Source of the DNA: Branchiostoma belcheri
Taxonomy: Eukaryota > Chordata > Leptocardii > Amphioxiformes > Branchiostomatidae
Reading direction: 5' to 3'
DNA: 64,000 nucleotides
Assembly: GCF_001625305.1 (NCBI RefSeq)
Contig: NW_017803713.1
Span: 659,694-723,693, forward strand
A program made the translations under genes and the position numbers. The notes under the pieces were generated by a model. That model saw only the letters and a list, made by a program, of their open reading frames with translations, ran no database searches and was not told where the DNA came from. This document shows positions 1 to 12,300 of the stretch, piece after piece (positions within the stretch are counted from its first letter, which is position 1; every line of letters begins with the position of its first letter).

Positions 1-203
1 GTAGCAACCTGTTGTCTTTCCTACGTGTGACGTCACTCTGACTCAAAGTTTGTCCAAAATAGGTACCTTCGGGTGATTCAGTCGAAAATTTGAGTCGCAG
101 AACAGTTTCATTTTTATATTTAAGTCATAAATTACGAACTCAGATGAACTTTCTATCTAAAATAAGTTTTATTCCTTTTCCAACAGCAAGAAGTGTAGCT
201 CAC

Positions 204-332
204 TTGCAAGGTCGCAGTTTTTCCCATCTCCGTTGAGTGTTTGTCCGAGGTGACAGGAACACTGGAAGCTGCCCTCAGTGTTGGTACAGACGTGCTCACA
301 GCCTCCATTAGAGTTCGCACACTCGTCAATGT
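204..332 (-). CDS. Gene L exon: calcium-binding EGF, second copy of 2465-2593
   Basis: This 129-nt exon encodes [37 protein letters not shown] and KNCD. It is nearly identical to the exon at 2465-2593 (HLGQ versus HIGQ) and uses the same shifted GTGAGC donor. It is the last coding exon of gene L visible in the window. Confidence 0.72.
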
Positions 333-3300
333 CTGTTTATAATAAAGGAAAGAAGTCAACCCGGAGGATTTCTTACATTTGTATATGCCTTCATTGGCAC
401 GTTAATGAAACCAAGTGTCAATCTATGATAGATAAAGAACATCACATGGTCATCATTGCAATCATCAAGGTTAAATCCGGCACGTCTTCCTGCAACCCTC
501 AGAGGAACTCACTGGAATTCTGCCGACCGAAGTATCCGGAACGCGAGTAACTTGCTCAACTACAAGTGGGCACCCTTACTTTGTTAAAGTGCCAAGATCC
601 AACACTCAGCTTCACATGTCCTCATATGTACCAAGGACTAGCAGGCTGTGGAACTCCTTACCAGCCTCGGTTTTCCCTGACAGTCCTAACATGACTAAGT
701 TCAAGACTGCAGTAAACAGATTCTTGTTGAATTCCTCCTAGAGATTTTCTACTTTTTGACAATAATGTACCGTGTAATTATGTATTATGTATAATGTATT
801 TGATAAGGGTATGTATGTGTAATCAAGCGAGGGGAATTGATGTGACATATTGAACCGAAGATCATCGTTATACAGTGTTAAGATCAGTTTCACTCTGCAA
901 TGATTAGAAAAAAAATGTGTTTTTACATAGTGGAATGAATACACAAAAAATATGAAAATGTGAATGATATTATAAAATATTCTACAAACATGGATATGCA
1001 CCATTGAATAACACATCTCCAACTAAGTTATCGCTAGTCATACATAAGAAAATATATATGTAGATTACCGTCACACGATATGCCATCATCGTTCACTTTG
1101 TAGCCAGTATTGCAGGAGCATGAGAAGCTGCCGACAGTATTAGTGCAGTTCTGTGGACATCCACCGTTTTCTGTAGCACACTCGTCTACATCTGCGAAAC
1201 AACAAGAGATTGAAGCAAAAAAAAGTTAAAGGAGGCGGTTGAAAATAAGGAGAGACCCTAACCCTAACCCAACCTAAACTTTTAAAGGACTTCGTCCCTG
1301 CAATCGTAGAGTTATTGACAAAAACCAAATTTACCAAAAAATACCCATATTTGTTAACGGTTACTTTTGCTAGTTATCGTCCAGTGCACGTGATTTGTGT
1401 TACATAGAGCTCATTGGAAATCAGTTAACACAGTTTCTGGCCACACATGACCTCCTTAGGGACTGTACGATATTTACCGGNNNNNNNNNNNNNNNNNNNN
1501 TATATATATATAGAAAACACTATACTTACGCGTCTAGACAGTTCTTGAAAAACACAAGATACTCCTGCTCGTTTGAGTCCCGCGGCACGGCGACCATTCC
1601 TCCCACCGCGGCACACCTTGTCTGGGCCGTGGAGTAGAGTACGCTCTCGTCGGATGGCGACACGTACGTTTTGTTGTTAGGCAGACTGAGGTAACTATTC
1701 GTTGGACAACTCTCAGGAAGATCCCAAACTACAGTGGGAAAAGGTATTGTATATTACCATCGGACATTTTGCACTTGTAATGGGAATCAAACTGTTCTCT
1801 ATCGTAAAAAAAATAGTCACGCAACTGCTGTAGCAACCTGTTTGTTTGTCTTTCCTAAGTGTGACGTCACTCTGGCTCAAACGTTTGTCCAAAAATAGGT
1901 ACCTTCGAGTGATTCAGTCGAAAATTTGAGTCGCAGAACAGTTTCATTTTTATATTTAAGGCCACACCGATTTAATTTTATGGATGGCATCCGCGCGCGC
2001 ATTGATTTTCGCCCGATCTCAAAAAAAAAAAAAAAAAAAGGATCACGTATGCCGAGGCTCTGGCCTGGCTTTAGGCCTGGGTAGTGCATGGTGGTGATAA
2101 CTCTGGTTGACGGCAGCCAGGCTACCGAAGCTCCAAGACTCAAGAACTCAGTACATACGTACAGCAGTGTCGATTCATATATTCCGCAAAAATCCAGCAT
2201 GTGTCGGCCTGTCGTATACGTCGCTATGTAATGCGCCAAATTCACAATACCAGGTTTGTATTCCTGTGGATTTGTAGCATTTTTATTTTTGGCCGGATTT
2301 CTATTTTTTTCGCCCGCGCGCACTAGTTTGGGGGTCTTCAGAGGATGTCATCCATAAAATTAAATCAGTGTGGCCTAATTCATAAATTACGAACTCTCTA
2401 TCTAATGTACTTTCTATCTAAATTAAGTTGTATTCCTTTTCCGACAGCAAGAAGTGTAGCTCACTTGTAAGGTCGCAGTTTTTTCCATCTCCGTTGAGTG
2501 TTTGTCCGATATGACAGGAACACTGGAAGCTGCCCTCAGTGTTGGTACAGACGTGCTCACAGCCTCCATTAGAGTTCGCACACTCGTCAATGTCTGTTTG
2601 TAATAAAGGAACGAAGTCAACCCGGAGGATTTCTTACATTTGTATATGCCTTCATTGGCACGTTAATGAAACCAAGTGTCAATCTATGATAGATAAAGAA
2701 CATCACATGGTCATCATTGCAATCATCAAGGTTAAATGCGTTTTTACATAGTGGAATGAATACACAAAAAATATGAAAATGTGAATGATATTATAAAATA
2801 TTCTACAAACATGGGTATGCACCATTGAATAACACATCTCCAACTAAGTTATCGCTAGTCATACATAAGAAAATATATATGTAGATTACCGTCACACGAT
2901 ATGCCATCATCGTTCACTTTGTAGCCAGTATTGCAGGAGCATGAGAAGCTGCCGACAGTATTAGTGCAGTTCTGTGGACATCCACCGTTTCCTGTAGCAC
3001 ACTCGTCTACATCTGCGAAACAACAAGAGATTGAAGCAAAAAAAAGTTGAAAAGGCGGTTGAAAATAAGGAGAGACCCTAACCCTAACCCAACCTAAACT
3101 TTTAAAGGACTTCGTCCCTGCAATCGTAGAGTTATTGACAAAAACCAAATTTACCAAAAAATATCCATATTTGTTAACGGTTACTTTTGCTAGTTATCGT
3201 CCAGTGCACGTGCTTTGTGTTACATAGAGCTCATTGAAAATCAGTTAACACAGTTTCTGGCCACACATGACCTCCTTACTGTACTCGACATTGAAAAACG

Positions 3301-6300
3301 GTTTAAAAGACCCATCAGTACAGAGTCTGCAGTGCTAGTGCAGATGGTTTTCGTGGATATTAATTCTGACTGAAAAGACACGGTTGCTCTTCCTAGCCTG
3401 GAGGAAAGCCTTTGACACATTTAACCATGATTTAACAACGGCAACCTTCTAGATAACTTATGGACATGGGTTTTAACAGTGATTCCACAACCTAGTTTTC
3501 GTCTTACCTCGAATACCACACATAGTGTTCAATTACAAGTCAGCATTCCACAAACTCTTGGTTGACGACGTTATTACTCCGTGAAGGAGGTATACCTCCA
3601 GGAGGAGTATTTTGGGCAGTCGTTATTTCGTGTTCGCAGCTTAAACATTGGGTTTCATTTCCTTAATCGACATGGTATTTTATACGTCGTCTGCAGGCAT
3701 GCGTGTGATGATGCACGTATTTTTATTCTTACCGTAGTTGTTTTCACTTGGTGGTCAATGTAATATTTTAAAAGCACCCCTAAATCTAAGAGGCACGTGG
3801 GACCGGCCACAAAAATATCTGGGGGGGGGTGAAGCACTCATTTAGGTGCTATCTGGTTCTATAATGAAACTATTGCTTACCGTCACAGGATAGGCCGTCA
3901 TCGTTCAGTTTGTAGCCAGCTATTTCACAGGAGCAGACAAAACTGCCGACAGTATTGGTGCAGTTCTGTGCACATCCTCCATTTCCTGTGGCACACTCAT
4001 TTGCAGAATCTGCAAAAGTACAGAGATATCAAAAAACATTTAACCCTAAACAGTACACCTGGGGTCCGCGCGGACCCCGGCACTATATATTCTGTAGTAT
4101 CTTTTTTGTTTCTAAAGATTTTTTTCTGAAATTTTAGGTAATTGTCACCCACAAAGTTGTCTCTCAAAACAGTGCAGAAAACTCCGTTTCTATCATTTAT
4201 AAAAAAAATTATATCTGATTTTCTTTTGGGGTCCGCGCGGACCCCAGCCGGCTTTCGATCATAATGGATACATTGGCGTTCTTATACATTACCTTATTAC
4301 CGTTTTTATATGTTTTTATGCACTCATCTTATGTCTACCAAGTTTTCAGAGAATGGTGTAGTAATAGAATTAAATTTCAATAACTTTGGGGTAATTATGA
4401 CGTCATATGACGTCAGAGCTAATAATATAGTCCGCCATATTGGATTTTGACCAATGACGTCATCAAATTAGCATATTCTATGCATATTAAATGATTTAAA
4501 TTATATTTAATTATGTAAGATGTTATTAATGTTGGAAAAGAAGTGTAATTTAATATAAAACTCAGAAAATTTTTATGTTTAAACCAAAATTACTTCTATT
4601 TTGAAAAATAGAAACCCGTTGCCATGGCAACACAAAAAAACATCAACTTACTAGTATCAAACTAATATGAACTTTTTTCCAGAGACATTTAGGAAAGGTC
4701 TCCAAATTTGATACTTCTAGCGCAAGCCGTTTAGCCGCTATCTGAGGTCAAAGTTGGGCCTCAAAAGCCCCTTTAGTCTGAAATGGGTTTAAAAATCGGG
4801 TATTTCTTCTTGTCTTCTTTTCTTCACCAAAAAATAGAAAAAGTTCAAAATGTATGATATTTGTTTGTAATGTGGACACAGAGGTTCCCACATCAGTTTG
4901 CAAAACAATTGAGCTGGTAGCATGTTGATAATTTCTAAAAATTAGCAAAAAACTGTTCTGGGGTCCGCGCGGACCCCAGGTGTACAGATTAATCAGTCCG
5001 GGAAGGTGTACTGTTGAGGGTTAAATATACTGGTATAGATTGTAAAACATGTTGGATAATGAAGAACATGTTGTAACATGCAGAAGCCAGGTTGCTTGTT
5101 TATTGTTTATGCTCACTCATTTAACCAGAATATAAATATCGCCTACTGGTGGCTTTCAGAGATTTTCGTGTGAATAAACCAGACAGAAGATGTCATCACA
5201 TCATAACGGATAATATAAGGTCAGTGAAACGAATGTCAACTGAATAAGACGTCTCCTGAATTATACATAATGTATATACATGTATTTTGCTAGATTTTTT
5301 TATGAGTGCATAGTGTCGAACACTTGCCTGCCTGACCTGCATTCGTTAACATATGGAAAAACAAAGCAGTACCCATTGTGTCAATGGTGTTCATTAGCAA
5401 GTGGATTTATACTATGGTTAATGATAAAGTTTAACAACTGAGCCAGCTGTATGTTCTGTTGAAATTACATAACTTGAGAGGACGTTTACCTGTACGCCTC
5501 TTGAAACTTGCCCGAAACCCTGACGCCTGAAGTACCGAGTTGGTGACAAAGGTAACGTGCATCAAGTTGCCCGTACTGTTCACAACGCCAGGGTTACTCT
5601 CACAAAACCTGCCCAGAAGAGCAGAGCTTTGGCTGCTCCCGTCATACACCGCGACGTAGTCCGATAGGCAGTCGCCATCATCGGCCAGGTCAAATGTCAG
5701 GAAGGTCAGTGACACGCCCATTCCAGACGGTGCTTCGATGGTCCAGCTGCACAGACTGTCGCTGCTGTAGTTCCCCCACCCATCATCCCCACTGGTTATC
5801 GTGCCGCTGGTTGCCATGGTAACGTAGGACGGCTTGTCGCCATTGCAGTGGTAGGTCGGCTCCTCCTGGTACGCTGCACTGCTTTCCTCTGAAACTAAAC
5901 CGACAGGTTTTGGTCAATTTTACTATCCATATCCCTATGTCCAAAAAGGCTCTGCAACATACTTAACATGTTACCCCAAATGCATGTTGCCATTTCTCTA
6001 TAATGCTTTAGGATTTAGCTCATTAGAGAGTATTAAAGAAAATTATGGCATCGCATTGTAATTTTGATGATCAATAAAAAGCTTTGGTAATAAATATCAC
6101 TTTTTAGCCGATACAACACTGAAATCATAGGAAAATAACTGTTCTGGCAAATACTGCTCAACAGTTGTTCGATAAGGTAATTACTTGAAGCATAACCAGT
6201 CAGCAGGACATGCGTCCCCTAACAAAAAAAGTTATTCTGAATATCTTCAATAAAGGTAACAATCGCGGCGAAAACAAAAGTTACCATTTTCTATCATGTA

Positions 6301-9300
6301 CCGGTAAGGCAGAAGCATTTTTAAATTGCTGAAATTGCTGTCGAATGTTAGACGTTCGACAGCAATTTTTCGGTTAATGCTGAGATCACAATTCCGAACC
6401 GAGGCCCGTATAAAAGACAACAAAGCAAAGAGAAAGTTTTAAAATTAATAATGGGAACTATTTGCGTGTATGTACTATTGTTATAAATTGCTGATTCGTC
6501 GATGATTTCAACAGCCCGGCCGGGTCCCGGTTCGGAAATGTGACATCACACACTATTTCAAAAGCACCCATTGTTCTAAAACAAGCTCTTCAAAACAAAA
6601 AAAATGTTATACATTACCTCTGGCACAAAGAGCGTCCTTGTTGTTGAAGTCGTTGCCATTGGCGCACCAAGCAGATGTTCTGACTCCACACGCGCCGTCA
6701 TTGGCAAACCAGCCCGGTACAGCAACAAAAGTATCATGCAGTGGCGCGCATGGCTTTGGAAGCTTGGAACCACACAAATGATATGCTAGAACTGGGTGAT
6801 TTCCTTCTGTTGCTGATATTTCAGTCCCAACCGGGATGGTTTGACAGTAGGAAAACCAATATTCCGGTCCCGCCTCTTCGGTGGCCCTTCGGCACACCGT
6901 CTGCATCCCCTGGGCTTCACAGGCGGTACGGAGGTTGGCACTGAGCATGCTTCCAGTCACGGGTACTTTGTAGATGTCAAAGCCGTAATACGAAGGCATC
7001 AGTAATGAATATTCTGAACGGAAACAAAAAAAAAACGTTTCACATAATCACTGAACTGACGAATGTTTAGAGTTAAAACCTTTGACCCAACACAAAGTTC
7101 TTTGCCTGGAACTTTCGACTAGTTACTCTGGTCTTCTTCAGTAGACTGGCCCAGTGAGGCTTGTCAAGTGGCGTGTGACGTGCGACGGGGGCCGACATCG
7201 CTTACCTTTGACCTAGTGTTGACACCATACTTCAAAGAATTCGCGTGAAAAAGCTCACTTTGTCAGTCTACTAATTAAGACCAGAGTGACTGATCAAGGC
7301 GAGAGAACTTTGCGTTGGATCGTAAGTGTAACTATTTACACACAGATAAACTTATATAACGCATTGTAAATGTTTTTCAACGATCATGCAAAAAAATTCC
7401 TCATATGCAATTAAGATTATATCAGTTGATTATATTTGCTACGCGATTACAGTCTAATCCTACCAAATAAAAAATATTCTAGCAATTCCTTATAATCTGG
7501 AAAATTACTTACTGGATGAAATAAGCTATGTTTTATGACATTTATATTGACCAATCTTCTAAATTTTTGCTTTAATTATTCAAATTGGGTCTGTATTCAT
7601 ATAACAATATGTGTCGATGTTCCTTTCTCTCTTAATTGAAACATAACCGATTAACACAATCGTTTTTTCATTGATGCAAGTTGAATTGTTTGCATTATAG
7701 TTATGTTAAGTATGACTTGAGCCACAACATACAGAAAAAAATTGAAAACCACTTTTCAATTTATCCTGTCTCAAAGATTTTTAAACAAACGCCCCTGCAG
7801 ATCTTGACCTTTTTGTTAGGAGGGAAAAACTCATGTCAAGCAAAATACCCATTTAAACATCTAAAACCCATGACCAGTTTACGCGATATAAGAACAGATT
7901 CGGTACAGTATCAAGAGGCCAGATGATTAAAAATGTAGTCATTCTGTTTTTCATCAAAGGTTTCATCTACACTACATCTAAGAATTTTCATGAAATTCCA
8001 TACACAGCTTATTAGGTTATCGTGCTCAAACATATGCATACACACATACAAACACGCACACAAACGCTACCCAAAACATAACTTCTGATTCCTTTCTAAA
8101 TGTCAATGAATAACTTAGGGCGCTCTTCATACCGACACGTGAAATATGCAGATGAATATTAAACAATTGCATAAACTCATCATGAGCTGACATACACATA
8201 CTTGGCTGACAGGGGAATCTAAACTCTCCGGCACTGCCATTTCCTGTTGAGTACCCGAAGTACCCAATACCGAGAGGGTTAGGGTCCCGCCACTGCATGA
8301 ACGGGCTGCTTTCTCCATCCCGACCGACAGCGATGGTTCCATCTTCTGCCCAGGAGATCCAGAAGCCTCTGAACTCATCAGATGACAAAACATCTGGAAA
8401 ATTATTAAAGATGATAATTACATGATATAGACATTAACGCATACGAACATATTTGCTAGGCACAGAAGCCACGACTAAAATGAGAAGACTATTTCCCTAG
8501 CTGTATATGCGTGGGTACAGTTCATTAGATAATGTTTCTCGTGCATGTTGGTTTATAAAGATACCCTTTAGCCCCATGTAATATTTCAGGGCTCAGCATC
8601 AGATCGCAGACAAATTTTACATAAAACAAATATATACACAATAGTGCAGATTAAATAATTACAAGTTAAAAATTAAGAATTGAGGTCAGAGGTCATATAA
8701 CTAATTCTTACTTAAATCAACAATAAACGGTATATTAAACCTGCGAATTACTAATTCGCTCCTACAATATAAACAATTATTATCAGGGTTAAACCATGAT
8801 TCATACAATTGATGTAAGATTTTCTTGAATCATAAAGCATGTACATGTAGACTATCGTGTCTTTTAACTAGTTTGAGTTTGCAGACGAAATGCAACAGAT
8901 ACAAAGAAAAAGTGCACCTTGTGTTGATACTGTTACTTTGTTCTCGCCGTCCTGTGCACGGCGAATCACAGACTGTGTGTTGTTCCAACCACCGATGACG
9001 ATCTCGTACATGTCATTGAGTACAGCTGCTTGTGACGACAAGGCGATGTGTGCGTCATTTCCGGCCATGACACTGAAGGTCAAAGGCGATGACCCAGGAA
9101 GAGCGATGTCCCACTGGTAACTCTTTTCAGTACCAGTGCTTCTAGAATCTTCACATCCTGATGATAGAAAAAAGAGCCGTGTGAATATTCGTTACAGAGA
9201 GACTGTCAATGTAATTGCGTTTTCTGCAACAGGATTCAAAGCTCATGACATTGTGTCTACAGTATCCTGCATCTATTTCCTCATAAATGTACACTCATCA

Positions 9301-12300
9301 GAGGTTCATACAAGCCTGCTTTAGTCTACTTACCGCTGCTATTCGTGACTTGTCCGTAAAGCAGAAATGTATCCTGTCTCCAGTTGATGATGTTCCCCTC
9401 TGCTGTGCCGTTGTTGGCCGTTTCGATCTCCGCCTCTGTAATCACCCGGTCCCACACGTTCAGAAGAGAGATTTCCCCGGTAAAGGCCATAGAAGTGTCG
9501 AAACTTCCGCCGGGACTGTCCTGTTCCTGGCCTAGAATCCAGACTCCTCCCGCCGGAATGCTAGTCCCTTGTGCTAGCCCCGATCCGGAGGCGATTACTG
9601 TCCCGTCTGCGTACAACTTCCATTCTCCCGCTGTACTGGACCACGTGGTGCACAGGAAGCGTTGATACGAGATGATAAGTTCTACCTCATTAGTACTTCG
9701 GCCATTCACATATATCTGTGTACAAATATAAATGACAAATTTCTTATGATTTCTGAATAGGCTGAGTTTGTGTGTGTGCCAGCATGATTTTTTTGTGAAG
9801 CTTTCGATGGATACTATGATATCCTTTACTTGTAGGTTTAAAGAAGGAGATTTCATCCTTGGTTTAATAAACAGCTGTCATCATAACAAAGCCAAGGGCG
9901 ATAATGGGCAACCTTGAGGCTTTCTACAGTCGTGCAGTAGTGCCTATATTTATCATTGGCTATTGTATTCAGGGTAATTACCGAGGGACAGTGACACACA
10001 TGCATTCATTTGAACAACATAGTAAACTAAATGGCCAGATCCATTTTCTTGTGGACCAGTACTTTTCTTTTTTAGCAGAAAACAGACATCATTACAACCA
10101 ATTTTGTCATGGCACGCTGTAGAACGATACAAAGAAATCATAGCTTATCGTCGGTACTCTCCTTACCCTAAACTTCCCCGTACTTTGTCCGATCAGTATA
10201 AATGCATTGGCTGACATTTCATAGCTGACGGGAGTACCAAAAATGGCGTCGTCACTGCGCAGTTGCAGACACGTTGTCATCGCCGTCAGTGGTTGACTGA
10301 GGGATGCTAGGTGCCTGGCGTAGTTCGCTGTAGACTTGGGTGAGGGGAACGTCATCACTCTTGATGTCTGTCGAGGATAGGCTAGGATAACAGATACATA
10401 TCGTTATGCCGTACCTGGGCCGAGATAAGGTTTGATACAGGTGTTCCGGAAAGTGTGATAACAAGCATTATCGTACGGGGAACTGTTCACGGTAAACTGT
10501 TTGGCTACCCGATATAAGCGCGACACGTTTCTCCCTCAGTCAGCTCAGAACATTCACAACACAAAGTAAGAATACTGGAAAACGAACAAGACTACTTCCT
10601 AAGAGGTGTGAAAGCGGATATCAACATTATCCATCAACCATCACTAAAACGCGAAGGAAGCTGACATCGTTTACCAGATACCTTTGACCCAGTGTTCATG
10701 CCCCCACTTTAAAGACACCACGTGACATGACTCACTGGGTCAGTCTATTGATAAAGATCAAAGCGAATGGGCCTAAGCTCAGGGTAAAGACAATCATTTG
10801 CGTTTTAACACAAGTTTAACTACATTAATGTAAGTAGCAACAGAGCACGAACCTTTATGAGAGTATAGATATGACATTGTTCTTTATTTACCTAGATGCC
10901 CGTAGAATTGGATCTCGGCCACGTACGGCTCAAGGCCGTGTGAAGTTTCCGTGATGTCCACTCGCCAGTAGCGACTCATTGCCACAAACCCTGTAAACGC
11001 CTTCACCTGCCTCCCCGCCAAACCGGAAAAGGAAATGACGTCGGTCCAACTTCCCGTTGTGTTCAGCGCTGTCTTGATGGTGAAGGCGGAAATGTGATGA
11101 GTGGCTGCGTCATCTTCCTCGTAGCCAATCACGCGGATCTTGGACAACCAATAGTATTCTTGCAAATCAAAAGTAATGAAGTATTGGTTGTCAGTCACGC
11201 CTGTTGGGTGCCAGTAGGTGGAGACGTTCCCGTCCCGCGTCTTATAGGCGTCATAAACAATACTGCCGTCATCGTGGGGGGTCCCAGTTGAGTTGATCAC
11301 TGAGTAGAAGTCCAACGTCAGCCACCCTGCGTCTTTTCCTAAATTTGGGCAAACAAGTCACGGTTACGGCATCCAACAAGAGCGGAAACAAAAATAAGTG
11401 AGCTGTTATCTCAGGCTATAAGGAGTGTAAATTGTTTAGGATCTCCATTAGTGTGAATTTCACACTATTTTTTCCTGGAATCCGCTGTGAACAATCAGAC
11501 AAATATTTGCACCATCGCGTACCAGGGCATTCCCTGTAGCCTTTTGAGTCTTGGATACTTTGAAAAAGACATACAGTGTCTGATGATCGGCATTACGAAT
11601 ACCTTAAAATATTAAAGCAACGGTTTCTGTAAATCATCTTCGCTTCAAATAGATGAAAGTTAAATGAGATACGATAGTATCTTCGTTGTATCTGAAAGCT
11701 AGAATGATCTGTCATTCTGACTCGATTTTTTTTTTCTTACCTTCACCGACGAACACTTCTACTTCACACAACTGAAGGTAGTTGGTCCGGCCGATCAGCT
11801 GTACGGACACGTAACGGCCAGTGATTGGCTGAGCGCAGTCGACGGTGATGCTCCGCCCCTCGGCAGGATAGTCGAGCTGATTGGTCGTTCTCCCGCAGAT
11901 GGTATTCTTTGAAATGTCCGAATCCTCTCCAACTCGAACTTGGAACTCTTCAAGGCGCTGCCCTGTATCCGGCAACGAGCAAAGTTACAAACTGATTTAT
12001 ATTTGCCTAAACTGTTATTTCGTTGCTAATTTCGTATCACGCATCTGTGGATAACTTTATCCGTTACCTTTTTGCCTAGGTGGCTTATGTGAAATTTACT
12101 GCGACGGTTTTACTTTTTTATGATGTGACAAGTGGTCTCAGTGTTACTTCAAATGTTATTCCCAAGACCCAGTACGGGTGTCCAATTGACCGAAAGCTAC
12201 AAAAACCGATTAATATCCAAGCAGAACTTTTGGTGGCTGTACATGGTGATTCGTGTGGCCAAATTGATCGTCGCTTGCCCCCAAATGAATTTGTTTGTAA

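Larger units (their letters stand above)
1..3290. repeat. Two near-identical EGF-EGF blocks (1-1480 and 1831-3290)
   Basis: The block from GTAGCAACCTG at 1 recurs from 1831, with matching exons and introns up to the GACCTCCTTA sequence at 1449 and 3267. Differences are a few substitutions plus a LINE insertion in copy 1 and a MITE in copy 2. It is a recent tandem duplication or unmerged alleles. Confidence 0.85.

Noticed and set aside
1255..1275. CCCTAACCCTAACCC, telomere-like
   Set aside because: Only two to three units, in an intron, and duplicated with the block (3074). Too short for an interstitial telomere tract.
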